Part shown: positions 1-7,338 of the stretch, one piece after another
Position numbering within the stretch: the first letter of the stretch is position 1
How the letters are laid out: the number at the start of each line of letters is the position of its first letter
Assembly (NCBI RefSeq): GCF_007301515.1
Contig: NZ_CP041666.1
Span: forward strand, 2,046,001-2,110,000
Origin: Radiobacillus deserti
GTDB taxonomy: Bacteria; Bacillota; Bacilli; Bacillales; Amphibacillaceae
Direction: 5' to 3'
Length of the DNA: 64,000 nt
Made by a program: the position numbers and the translations under genes
The notes under the pieces: generated by a model
The model's input: only the letters and a program-made list of their open reading frames with translations
Told to the model about the DNA's origin: nothing
Databases searched by the model: none

Positions 1-1215
1 AGATATTGGTTGGTTTTTAACTATATTTTCGTGAACCGTGAAATAAAGGATTAATTTAACTTTACCATTCTCATAAGTTTCGTGCAAAACTTTTTCAGAA
101 ACTATTTGTGAATCCTTTTCGAGCTTACTTTTCAGTTCCTTTCGAGCCTGAGAAACTGCAACATCTCTTGCTTCTTGTTTTGTTCTAGTAACTTTGGTTT
201 CTTCTGCTTCTTGTAGATTCACTTGTTTAAAGCTTATCGGTAGCTCCCATTTTAAAAACTGGAATGGTTTTTCAACCGTTTCGGTTTGAATCTTTTTATA
301 CTCGGGATCCCCAAAGCCCCAAACCGGTAATGAAAACCCAGCAATATTTAAGTAATACTTCTTTTTATTATGACCAGTTAGTGTTTGATAATTCGCTTTT
401 AACGGAATAGAAACTGCCGTTTGGTACCAGGTTTCCGCAATGATTTCCGCTTCAGCTGAAACAAGGTTTGGCTTCTTTTCTTTCTCCTCTTCCTCTTCTT
501 CATTTTTTTCCTGTTCATCTATGTTAATATTTCCAGAAACAAGTAATTCTCCTTTTTTTACGAAATCATTTACTTGAACCATTGGCTTTCCTTTGGAGAC
601 GAACATATCTATAATGACGCCTTTTTTCTCTGCAACAATATTCCGAGGCCCCGGCTCTTCTTTTTCTTCTACGAGTGTCTTTTCCACTCCTTCTAAATAA
701 AAGGTTGTCCCTTTTTCCTTCACACCAACCCAAAGAAGCTCAGGAATATCGTCCAAAAGCTTTTGTTGAATAGCACTTGGTGAACCTAACTGGAATTTTA
801 ATGTTCCAGGCTCCACTCCATAGGCATCTAGCTGTTTCATTATTTTTTTCTCGAGTTCTGGATGTACTCCTGTTACCTTCACATCCCAGACCATATTCGA
901 TAGGATGCCTATAAATAAAATACTTAAAACCAATCCAATCACGAGAGGCTTCTTATGTAAAAATCGTTGAGAAAGAAAAGGAATTCCTTTTTTATTTAAA
1001 AAGGATACTTTATAAACCGTTCTCCTTCTCAACCGTTTGACTTGTGCAACATCCTTTAGATGGATATTCCCTAAACAAACCTTGTCTGAGATTTTTTTTA
1101 CATTCCAAACGAGCACTTGTTCTTTAGCGCATAGGGCAAAAAACAACTCAGGACGTGAACCGGTAATTTTTATTGTTACATACCCTGTCAAATAACTGCC
1201 TTGCGTAATCTTCAA
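1..1215 (-). CDS. yqfD: Sporulation protein YqfD (3' end cut by window edge)
   Basis: Stage IV sporulation-associated membrane protein of unknown biochemical function, conserved in spore formers. The frame is open from a TTG start at 1215 to the window edge (405 codons), so only a few C-terminal residues are missing compared with the roughly 398-residue B. subtilis protein. The start has a GGAGG about 8 nt upstream. The N-terminal ~85 residues are soluble and basic, followed by one membrane segment at about residues 90-110 and a long exported C-terminal region rich in Glu/Lys. yqfC lies just upstream on the same strand, as in B. subtilis. The pair probably forms a mother-cell (SigE) transcript. 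Identification rests on the recognisable N-terminus and the yqfC neighbour. Confidence 0.9.
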   Translation of the reverse strand, partial: MKITQGSYLTGYVTIKITGSRPELFFALCAKEQVLVWNVKKISDKVCLGNIHLKDVAQVKRLRRRTVYKVSFLNKKGIPFLSQRFLHKKPLVIGLVLSILFIGILSNMVWDVKVTGVHPELEKKIMKQLDAYGVEPGTLKFQLGSPSAIQQKLLDDIPELLWVGVKEKGTTFYLEGVEKTLVEEKEEPGPRNIVAEKKGVIIDMFVSKGKPMVQVNDFVKKGELLVSGNINIDEQEKNEEEEEEKEKKPNLVSAEAEIIAETWYQTAVSIPLKANYQTLTGHNKKKYYLNIAGFSLPVWGFGDPEYKKIQTETVEKPFQFLKWELPISFKQVNLQEAEETKVTRTKQEARDVAVSQARKELKSKLEKDSQIVSEKVLHETYENGKVKLILYFTVHENIVKNQPIS

Positions 1216-1244
1216 TGGGTTACCTCCTCAAGCGTATTTCCGAT

Positions 1245-1526
1245 TTACTCTTCAATGAAAGTGAATTCTTTGATTTTGCCTTCCAGTAATATTTCTTCTG
1301 GCAACATCATCTTAAGTACGAATTGACTTCCTGTTATTTTTAAATAGCCATATTCCATTCTCAACCGAAGTTCGTTGTCCGAGAATAGAACGAGGCCACG
1401 ATGATTTTCAATATATGCATGTAATTGGCCAATGGTCGTAATTCTTGGTAGCTCGAGGATCACATCTGAAGGTAAATCAAGATGATTTGTGAGCCAATTC
1501 CCAATCCGTTGTCTCCACGGTTTCAT
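1245..1526 (-). CDS. yqfC: Sporulation protein YqfC
   Basis: Small 93-residue protein of the YqfC family, of unknown biochemical role, co-expressed with yqfD during sporulation in B. subtilis. The family core (LPRITTIGQLHAYIENHRG and a C-terminal PEEILLEGKI segment) is intact. An upstream ATG at 1547 would add seven residues, but the ATG at 1526 has a GAGGGGG about 9 nt before it. The upstream ATG also lies essentially at the predicted transcription start of a SigE-type promoter, so 1526 is preferred. The gene ends 30 nt before the yqfD start. Confidence 0.92.
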   Translation of the reverse strand: MKPWRQRIGNWLTNHLDLPSDVILELPRITTIGQLHAYIENHRGLVLFSDNELRLRMEYGYLKITGSQFVLKMMLPEEILLEGKIKEFTFIEE

Positions 1527-1550
1527 GGATGATGCCCCCTCTCTCATCTA

Positions 1551-1578
1551 AATGTATGAAAAATTAGAGGAAATAAGA
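1551..1578 (-). promoter_or_regulatory. Candidate SigE promoter for yqfC-yqfD
   Basis: On the minus strand a CATACATT (1551-1558) matches the SigE -10 consensus. TCTTATT (1572-1578) matches the -35 consensus KMATATT at 6 of 7 positions, with a 13-nt spacer. Transcription would begin around 1544, leaving a very short leader before the yqfC ATG at 1526. This is consistent with the known SigE dependence of yqfCD in B. subtilis; the site itself is a prediction. Confidence 0.5.
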
Positions 1579-1670
1579 ACCGAAAATACGCTTTTGAAGG
1601 TACGTATATATATTGATGATATTGTTGTTCCAACAAGATATAGCCTCGCTAGGACAAGATATCTGCCTAA

Positions 1671-1706
1671 CAAAAAGAAGACACACCTTTAAGGTATGTC
1701 TTCTTT
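1671..1706 (-). terminator. Intrinsic terminator after the 151-residue protein gene
   Basis: Imperfect hairpin with arms AAGAAGACACACC and GGTATGTCTTCTT around a short loop, followed on the minus strand by TTTTTG. It separates the nfeD-floA transcript from yqfC-yqfD. Confidence 0.8.
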
Positions 1707-1716
1707 ATTGGAAATG

Positions 1717-2172
1717 TTACCGTCTATTTTTATGAAATCTCGGTTCATAAGGTTTTAACGCTCTTGGAGTACCTAGTACTTCTGTCATTATCATATTTTT
1801 GGCCAGAGCCTTACCTTTTAATTCTGTAGAAATAAAGGAAGTATCTTTCCTTCGAGCATTTTTTGTAACGCTCTGTCTTCGAACAGTCTGCGGTTTATTA
1901 TTCTCCTGATCCACTGTTAAAGAAGACGTGTGCTGCTTTAATTTTTCGTATTGCTGCTGTATAGAAGAACTGTTTGCATGCTCCTTTAAGTTTTCTTCAA
2001 AAGCTTCCATTTGCGGTTCCATGGTTTCTGTTTTCATCGGACCAGAAGGTGTAGGTGTAGGCGTTGGTTTTGGATTTGGTGCCTTCTCTGTATCCTTCTC
2101 CTTCTGAAACATGCCAAAGATTCCACTCGCAATCGCGATCACCGCAAAAACAATACCTATGATATCATCCAT
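1717..2172 (-). CDS. Uncharacterised membrane-anchored protein downstream of floA
   Basis: A 151-residue protein with one N-terminal membrane segment (about residues 3-22), a Pro/Thr linker (a PTPTPTP run near residue 40) and a charged, probably disordered C-terminal region ending in a basic tail (FHKNRR). I do not recognise a family. It occupies the position of yqfB in B. subtilis (third gene after nfeD-floA) but has no visible similarity that I can assert. The start has AAGGAGG about 11 nt upstream. It lies 36 nt after floA and ends at a terminator, so it is probably the last gene of the SigW-controlled nfeD-floA operon and might act on the same membrane microdomains (inference). Confidence 0.75.
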   Translation of the reverse strand: MDDIIGIVFAVIAIASGIFGMFQKEKDTEKAPNPKPTPTPTPSGPMKTETMEPQMEAFEENLKEHANSSSIQQQYEKLKQHTSSLTVDQENNKPQTVRRQSVTKNARRKDTSFISTELKGKALAKNMIMTEVLGTPRALKPYEPRFHKNRR

Positions 2173-2208
2173 GTTTCATCATCCCTCCTTAATGGAGTTA
2201 CTGGCAGT

Positions 2209-3195
2209 TTATTCTTCTTCTTTGTCTTTCGATATTTTACCAATAGAATCTCTCATGTCGGTATCCGCATTAATGTTTTTATAGTTCATGTAATCCATAA
2301 CTCCTAGATTTCCAGACCGTAACGCTTCTGCTAATGCAAGTGGTACATCTGCTTCCGCTTCCACTACTTTAGCTTGCATTTCTTGTACTTTGGCAATCAT
2401 TTCTTGTTCTTGTGCTACCGCCATCGCTCTTCTTTCTTCCGCTTTTGCTTGAGCAATGTTTTTATCTGCTTCCGCTTGGTCCATTTGAAGTAGAGCACCG
2501 ATGTTCTTACCGATATCAATATCGGCAATATCAATCGATAGAATTTCAAACGCAGTACCTGCATCTAATCCTTTAGATAGGACATTATGAGAAATTTTAT
2601 CCGGGTTTTCTAACACTTCACTGTGACTAGAGGAGCTACCGATTGTACTTACGATTCCTTCCCCTACACGAGCGATAACAGTTTCTTCACCAGCTCCTCC
2701 TACTAAGCGATCAATGTTAGCACGAACAGTGATACGAGCTTTCGCCTTTACTTCAATCCCATCCATTGCAATACCTGCAATAAACGGTGTTTCGATTACT
2801 TTCGGATTAACACTCATTTGCACGGCGTCTAATACATCACGACCGGCTAAATCAATCGCCGCACATCGCTCAAAGCTCAGTTCAATATTCGCACGTTGTG
2901 CTGCAATTAGTGCGTTTACAACACGGTCTACGTTACCACCTGCTAAGTAGTGACTTTCCAGTTGATTTGTGTTGACGTCAATTCCTGCTTTGTGCGCTTT
3001 AATTAATGGATTAATCACACGTGATGGAACAACTCGTCTAAGACGCATCCCAACTAGTGTAAATATACTAACTCGAACACCAGCAGCTAGGGCACTAATC
3101 CAAAGCATTACTGGGATAAAAGTAAACAATACAGCAACCGCGATAATAATAATACCTACTAATATAATCGGTAATAGTCCTTCAATTGTCATCAT
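2209..3195 (-). CDS. floA: Flotillin-like protein FloA
   Basis: Membrane scaffold of bacterial functional membrane microdomains (YqfA/FloA family), 328 residues. It has an N-terminal hydrophobic hairpin (about residues 5-45), a PHB/SPFH-like core with the highly conserved segment around NPKVIETPFIAG, and a C-terminal Ala/Glu-rich coiled coil (KNIAQAKAEERRAMAVAQE) that drives oligomerisation. The start ATG at 3195 is preferred over one at 3213 because AGGAGG lies 6 nt upstream. It follows nfeD with a 10-nt gap, the usual nfeD-floA pairing. Length matches the B. subtilis protein (331). Confidence 0.96.
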   Translation of the reverse strand: MMTIEGLLPIILVGIIIIAVAVLFTFIPVMLWISALAAGVRVSIFTLVGMRLRRVVPSRVINPLIKAHKAGIDVNTNQLESHYLAGGNVDRVVNALIAAQRANIELSFERCAAIDLAGRDVLDAVQMSVNPKVIETPFIAGIAMDGIEVKAKARITVRANIDRLVGGAGEETVIARVGEGIVSTIGSSSSHSEVLENPDKISHNVLSKGLDAGTAFEILSIDIADIDIGKNIGALLQMDQAEADKNIAQAKAEERRAMAVAQEQEMIAKVQEMQAKVVEAEADVPLALAEALRSGNLGVMDYMNYKNINADTDMRDSIGKISKDKEEE

Positions 3196-3205
3196 TAAAT
3201 TCCTC

Positions 3206-4528
3206 CTACTCATTATCTATAGCTCTAACAATTATTCGAGAACCTTCTGCTTTTACAATCCGGATTGGAGACTGTGCCTGCACATAGCCCCCTTCTGTAA
3301 CAACATCTAATCTTTCCCCATCAAATAGACCGGTTCCCGAAGGTCTTAATGGGGTAACGGATATTCCTTTAAGTCCAATTAAATCCAAGCGACTCACCGA
3401 TGACACATAGCCTAATTCCGTCTTCGTTGCGTCTTGAAGTATAATATGGCGGAAAATACCCTTCTCCATACCAATACGTTTGAAAAGAATTGCGAACACA
3501 ACTAGCGAAACTAATAGAGCAATTGAGATGCTCATTAGCATATGGCCAATATCGGCTGAAGATAGAAATAACGCACCGATAATGGAGGCAAGACCTAAAA
3601 CTCCTAGGATTCCACCTGGTACGAACAGCTCTGCTACGACCAGAACAAGACCGATAATAACAAAAACAATGGCTTCGTACCCCGCCAGTCCTGCTACGAT
3701 ATGACCGAAGAAAAACAGGATCAAAGAACCTAATCCGACCAAACCAGGAATCCCAAAACCAGGAGAGAAGAACTCAATAATCAGACCCACACATGCTAAA
3801 GTAAGAAGAATGGGTACGACGAAAGGATTCGTTAAAAACCTTGCAACCCTTTCTAAAAGTGTTGGCGCCACTTCTACTACCTTTGCTTCACTTAAATTTA
3901 GTTTGGCCAAAAGCTCTGTTCGATCGTCAACGATGGAATCCGCATACCCTACTTCAACAGCGTCTTTTGCGCTAAGCGTAAGAAATTCTCCACTCGATGC
4001 ATTTAACTCCGGAAGGTCTACAGAGGGGTCTGCCATTGCCTCTGCGTACAATGAATTTCTCCCTTTGGATTCAGCGGCAGCCTTCATTGCTGCAATCCAA
4101 GCAGATTGTGCTTTCTTGTCTGCAGCAGTGCCATCTGTATTAATCACGCCGCTTGCTCCCATTGTGGCATTCGCAGTCATGAATATATGATCTGTATTTA
4201 AAGCCAAATAAGAACCGGCTGACAAGGCTTCATTTAAAACATAGGCACTGCTTTCTACACTGACTGCTTGCATGGTTTCAGCAATCTGTGTGGCAGCATC
4301 TACTCGTCCACCTGGCGTATCAATTTCAAAAAGGAGGTGGTCCGCTCCTTCGGAAATTGCTTTTTCTGTTGCCCTTTCAATAAAGGACTCCAACCCTTTT
4401 TCAACGGTCTGTTCAATCGGGATTACATAGACCAATTTCCCGTTCCCGTTTTCCGCATTTACCGTATGTACTCCATAAACCAAAAACATAAGAAAGCTTA
4501 ACAAAATGACCACTAGCCACTTTTTCAA
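3206..4528 (-). CDS. yqeZ: NfeD-family membrane serine protease homologue (YqeZ)
   Basis: Long-form NfeD protein, 440 residues, partner of flotillins. The layout is a signal peptide (residues 1-25), a ClpP-class protease-like domain (about 30-215) with the IDTPGG oxyanion segment and an SAGSY motif that carries the expected nucleophilic Ser, four membrane segments (about 235-350) and a C-terminal OB-fold NfeD domain (about 365-440). The start is TTG at 4528, preceded by AAGGAGG. A SigW promoter lies about 40 nt upstream. In B. subtilis yqeZ-floA belongs to the SigW envelope-stress regulon, and the same control is evident here. Confidence 0.94.
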   Translation of the reverse strand: MKKWLVVILLSFLMFLVYGVHTVNAENGNGKLVYVIPIEQTVEKGLESFIERATEKAISEGADHLLFEIDTPGGRVDAATQIAETMQAVSVESSAYVLNEALSAGSYLALNTDHIFMTANATMGASGVINTDGTAADKKAQSAWIAAMKAAAESKGRNSLYAEAMADPSVDLPELNASSGEFLTLSAKDAVEVGYADSIVDDRTELLAKLNLSEAKVVEVAPTLLERVARFLTNPFVVPILLTLACVGLIIEFFSPGFGIPGLVGLGSLILFFFGHIVAGLAGYEAIVFVIIGLVLVVAELFVPGGILGVLGLASIIGALFLSSADIGHMLMSISIALLVSLVVFAILFKRIGMEKGIFRHIILQDATKTELGYVSSVSRLDLIGLKGISVTPLRPSGTGLFDGERLDVVTEGGYVQAQSPIRIVKAEGSRIIVRAIDNE

Positions 4529-4564
4529 CGTATCTCCCCTCCTTCCCGACGAGTTACTACATAA

Positions 4565-4591
4565 TACGATATGACACGTCAGTGGGTTTCA
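4565..4591 (-). promoter_or_regulatory. SigW (ECF sigma) promoter for yqeZ-floA
   Basis: Minus-strand TGAAAC (4586-4591) and CGTA (4565-4568) separated by 17 nt, an exact match to the SigW promoter elements. It lies directly upstream of yqeZ, whose B. subtilis orthologue is a known SigW target. No comparable SigA promoter was noticed in this gap. Confidence 0.82.
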
Positions 4592-4667
4592 AATTCTTTA
4601 ATCATTTCCTTATGTCCTTATAGTATCTCATATCCACAAAAGGATTCCTATACAAATTCATTGCATA

Positions 4668-4698
4668 GAAAAATCCCCTTGTCCATGACAAGGGGATT
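4668..4698 (-). terminator. Terminator after yqeY
   Basis: Perfect 12-bp stem (AATCCCCTTGTC / GACAAGGGGATT) with a 3-nt loop, followed by TTTTTC on the minus strand, just downstream of the yqeY stop codon. Confidence 0.9.
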
Positions 4699-4714
4699 GG
4701 TTTCATCCGTTTAT

Positions 4715-5161
4715 TTAGGATAAATGCTTTAATACTAGTTTGTTAACTAGTGTGCCATCTGCCTTTCCTTTAACCTTTGGCATAATCGCACCCATTACTT
4801 TACCCATTTCTTGTTTAGAAGTTGCTCCAACTTCCTGAATGGTCTGTTTCACTATGTCTTCTAACTCTTCTTCAGACAGCTGTTCAGGCATATATGCTTG
4901 TAAAATCTTGATTTCATCTTCAAGTTTCGCTACAAGATCGTCGCGTCCAGCTTCTTTAAATTCGTGGAGGGAATCTTTTCTCTGTTTTAACTCGCGAGAT
5001 AAAACAGTTAAATCTTCTTCTTCCGACAAACCGTCTTTCCCCAGTTTAATGGCTTCATTTTGCAATGAAGCTTTTACCATGCGAATGACACTCAAGGTTT
5101 CTTTATCCTTGTTCTTCATCGCTTGCTTCATATCCTGGTTCAGACGTTCTAATAATGACAT
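4715..5161 (-). CDS. yqeY: GatB/YqeY domain protein
   Basis: A 148-residue all-helical protein of the YqeY family, related to the C-terminal tRNA-binding domain of GatB. Its role is unclear; a tRNA- or amidotransferase-related function is only inferred from that relationship. The body shows the family features LLERLNQDMKQAMKNKDK at the N-terminus and the EIKILQAYMPEQLSEEEL segment near residue 85. GGGTG lies 5-10 nt before the ATG. It follows rpsU, the conserved rpsU-yqeY arrangement of Firmicutes. Confidence 0.93.
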   Translation of the reverse strand: MSLLERLNQDMKQAMKNKDKETLSVIRMVKASLQNEAIKLGKDGLSEEEDLTVLSRELKQRKDSLHEFKEAGRDDLVAKLEDEIKILQAYMPEQLSEEELEDIVKQTIQEVGATSKQEMGKVMGAIMPKVKGKADGTLVNKLVLKHLS

Positions 5162-5182
5162 GTTTACACCCTCTTAAGTCAA

Positions 5183-5210
5183 AAGATTAAAAGGAAATCC
5201 TTCTAATCTT
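5183..5210 (-). terminator. Weak terminator or attenuator between rpsU and yqeY
   Basis: Minus-strand hairpin with arms AGATTAGAAGGA and TCCTTTTAATCT, followed by TTTTGAC. It lies 20 nt before the yqeY start, so it probably lowers yqeY expression relative to rpsU rather than fully separating the genes. Confidence 0.55.
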
Positions 5211-5221
5211 CTATCATCTTA

Positions 5222-5398
5222 CTAGTATTTACGTTTTCTGGCTGCCTCAGATTTTTTCTTGCGGCGCACACTAGGTTTTTCGTAGAATTCTTTCTTACGA
5301 TATTCAGCCAATGTACCATTTTTTGATACACTGCGTTTAAAGCGACGAAGAGCATCCTCAAGAGACTCGTTTTTACGAACGCGAGTTGTGTTTGACAT
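5222..5398 (-). CDS. rpsU: 30S ribosomal protein S21
   Basis: A 58-residue basic protein beginning MSNTTRVRKNESLEDALRRF and ending in the RRKKKSEAARKRKY tail characteristic of S21. It binds the 30S platform and helps mRNA recruitment. The gene lies in a different frame from a longer spurious frame spanning 5203-5427. A GGAGGG lies about 9-14 nt before the ATG. A strong SigA promoter stands about 75 nt upstream. Confidence 0.97.
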   Translation of the reverse strand: MSNTTRVRKNESLEDALRRFKRSVSKNGTLAEYRKKEFYEKPSVRRKKKSEAARKRKY

Positions 5399-5470
5399 GC
5401 TAATTTCCCTCCCTCCGAAGCATACAATCTAGATTAGGCCGACATGTAACTCTACACATGTCTCCCGACA

Positions 5471-5499
5471 ATTATAATACACTAAAATTATGTGGTCAA
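5471..5499 (-). promoter_or_regulatory. SigA promoter for rpsU-yqeY
   Basis: Minus-strand TTGACC (5494-5499) and TATAAT (5471-5476) with a 17-nt spacer. Near-consensus and correctly placed for rpsU, with a leader of about 65 nt. Confidence 0.85.
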
Positions 5500-5597
5500 C
5501 TTTTTTCGGAGAAACATAATCGTATTTCAAACAAGTTGGGAATTTTAATCATGTTCTATACCTCTTGTCCATAAAATGTGGAGAAGAGGTGAAATCA

Positions 5598-6521
5598 ATG
5601 GGAGATATCTTAACACTTACTTGTGTGTTTATTATGCTTTTTTTCCTAGGTATGACGATTATGCGAGTCGGTTTATATCAATTATCCTATGAAAAAATGA
5701 AACGTCTATTAGCGACATTTACAAAAAATCCATTGCTAGGGATTGGGATGGGAATCGTGGCAACTTCCATTCTTCAGAGTAGTTCTCTCGTTATGGTATT
5801 AACCATTGGTTTCGTTAGCGTAAAGTTGCTTTCTTTTAAGCAATCAATTGGGATTATGCTAGGAGCAAATATCGGGACAACTGTTACAGGAGAAATATTA
5901 GCTTTTTCTCATCTCATTCCGGAATGGTACCTACTTATATTTGGATTTATTTGCATGGTCATTCCCAACCAAAAATCGTTTAGTGCAGGTACCATTATGT
6001 TTGGACTTGGAACCATTTTCGTTGCCTTACAAGGGTTTGAATCACTTGCTGAATCATTTGCAGAGCTTACCTATTTAGAGAATGGTTTTATCTATACAAA
6101 TGAACATCCTACGTTTGGTGTAGTGATTGGGATGGTTGTAAGTGCTATTATCCAATCTTCAAGTGCAACAATCGGAATGACAATGAGTTTTTTACATGAA
6201 GGGTTAATCGGGCTACCGGCATCGATCGCAATCGTTCTTGGAGCAAATGTTGGAACATGCGTTACATCTTTACTTGCAATCATTGGATTAAGCAAAGAAA
6301 CAAAGCTTGTTGCCATGGCCCACACATGGTTTAACATTCTCGGGGTCCTACTTTTTTTACCACTGTTACTCTTCTTAACGGATGTAGCTACTCTTCTTTC
6401 AGTAAATGCGAAGGAACAACTGGCACATATATCCGTCTTGTTTAATTGTGTTACCGTTTTACTTCTTATTCCGTTCCTGACACCATTCGAAAAGTTTATT
6501 GTCAGATGGTATGGGAGGTAA
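5598..6521 (+). CDS. yqeW: Na/Pi cotransporter family protein YqeW
   Basis: A 307-residue integral membrane protein of the Na+/phosphate cotransporter II family, with two inverted Na/Pi repeats each carrying the QSSS signature (QSSSLVMVL near residue 55 and QSSSATIGMT near residue 195). It probably moves phosphate or a similar anion with sodium; the substrate is not proven. The ATG at 5598 is preferred to one at 5565: AGAGGTG precedes it and the resulting length equals the B. subtilis protein. It is monocistronic and convergent with deoC, sharing a bidirectional terminator. Confidence 0.9.
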   Translation: MGDILTLTCVFIMLFFLGMTIMRVGLYQLSYEKMKRLLATFTKNPLLGIGMGIVATSILQSSSLVMVLTIGFVSVKLLSFKQSIGIMLGANIGTTVTGEILAFSHLIPEWYLLIFGFICMVIPNQKSFSAGTIMFGLGTIFVALQGFESLAESFAELTYLENGFIYTNEHPTFGVVIGMVVSAIIQSSSATIGMTMSFLHEGLIGLPASIAIVLGANVGTCVTSLLAIIGLSKETKLVAMAHTWFNILGVLLFLPLLLFLTDVATLLSVNAKEQLAHISVLFNCVTVLLLIPFLTPFEKFIVRWYGR

Positions 6522-6526
6522 AATGG

Positions 6527-6562
6527 AAAAAGGTTCAAAGCACTAGTGCTTTGAACCTTTTT
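6527..6562. terminator. Bidirectional terminator between yqeW and deoC
   Basis: Perfect 17-bp inverted repeat (AAAAAGGTTCAAAGCAC with its complement) around a 2-nt centre, with T-runs on both strands. It lies between the stop codons of two convergent genes. Confidence 0.92.
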
Positions 6563-6563
6563 C

Positions 6564-7238
6564 TTAATAATCTGAATTGGATGTGCCACCTTCTACGATA
6601 GCAACCCCTGCACTTGCTCCAATACGAGTAGCACCTGCTTTAATCATAGCATCCGTTGTTTCTCGATCACGAACTCCACCGGAAGCTTTCACTCCCATAT
6701 CAGGACCAACCGTTTTTCTCATTAAAGCAATATCTTCAACGGTCGCTCCACCACCAGAAAAACCAGTAGACGTTTTTACAAAGTCAGCTCCTGCTTCTTT
6801 AGAAATTTGACATGCTTTTACTTTTTCTTCTTCTGTCAGTAGTGCTGTTTCAAGTATAACCTTTGAAATAGCCTTCCCATTAGCTGCTGCAACAACCGCT
6901 TGAATATCTTTCTCTACAATATCCCACTCTCGGTTTTTAATTGCTCCGACGTTGACGACCATATCTACTTCTGTTGCTCCGTTTTTAATTGCTTGAATAG
7001 TTTCAAATACTTTCGTTTCGGTTGTAGTGGCACCTAATGGGAACCCAATTACCGTACAAACTTTAACCGGTGTCCCATTTAATGCTTCGGCACAATAGGC
7101 AACCCAATATGGATTGACACAAACAGAAGCAAATTCATATTCTTTTGCTTCTGCAAGAAGCTTGTCAATATCTGATTTATTCGTTTCTGGCTTTAATGCC
7201 GTGTGATCAATCATTTTTGCTAGTGCTTTCTTATCCAA
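6564..7238 (-). CDS. deoC: Deoxyribose-phosphate aldolase
   Basis: Catalyses reversible cleavage of 2-deoxyribose 5-phosphate to glyceraldehyde 3-phosphate and acetaldehyde in deoxynucleoside catabolism. The class I aldolase (TIM barrel) motifs are present: DHTALKP at the N-terminus, VCTVIGFPLG, the DMVVNVGA strand, and ADFVKTSTGF, which contains the Schiff-base lysine. GVKASGGVRD carries the second catalytic Lys. An ATG at 7280 exists, but a TAAGGAGG lies 8 nt before an in-frame TTG at 7238, giving 224 residues, the normal family length. In B. subtilis deoC is elsewhere with nupC-pdp, so its place here beside mtaB is a lineage difference. Confidence 0.93.
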   Translation of the reverse strand: MDKKALAKMIDHTALKPETNKSDIDKLLAEAKEYEFASVCVNPYWVAYCAEALNGTPVKVCTVIGFPLGATTTETKVFETIQAIKNGATEVDMVVNVGAIKNREWDIVEKDIQAVVAAANGKAISKVILETALLTEEEKVKACQISKEAGADFVKTSTGFSGGGATVEDIALMRKTVGPDMGVKASGGVRDRETTDAMIKAGATRIGASAGVAIVEGGTSNSDY

Positions 7239-7309
7239 ATCTAATTCCTCCTTAGTTGTACGAACATCTTCCCCAATCATAGCATTTTTATGTAAAAATA
7301 ACCACTACA

Positions 7310-7338
7310 CAAAAGAAGACCCGATAAATTCGGGTCTT
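7310..7338 (-). terminator. Terminator after mtaB
   Basis: Stem AAGACCCGA / TCGGGTCTT with a 5-nt loop overlapping the mtaB stop codon, followed on the minus strand by CTTCTTTTG. It ends the dnaJ-prmA-rsmE-mtaB run. Confidence 0.8.

Noticed and set aside
1633..1662. Two ACAAGATAT direct copies upstream of yqfC
   Set aside because: Nine-base direct repeats 21 nt apart in AT-rich sequence are likely by chance and match no known operator.
2011..2307. Plus-strand frame opposite the 151-residue protein gene
   Set aside because: Composition is that of an antisense shadow of a real coding region, with no ribosome binding site or family signal.
5203..5427. 74-codon frame overlapping rpsU
   Set aside because: Its product has no family resemblance, whereas the shifted frame 5222-5398 is a full-length S21 with promoter and ribosome binding site.
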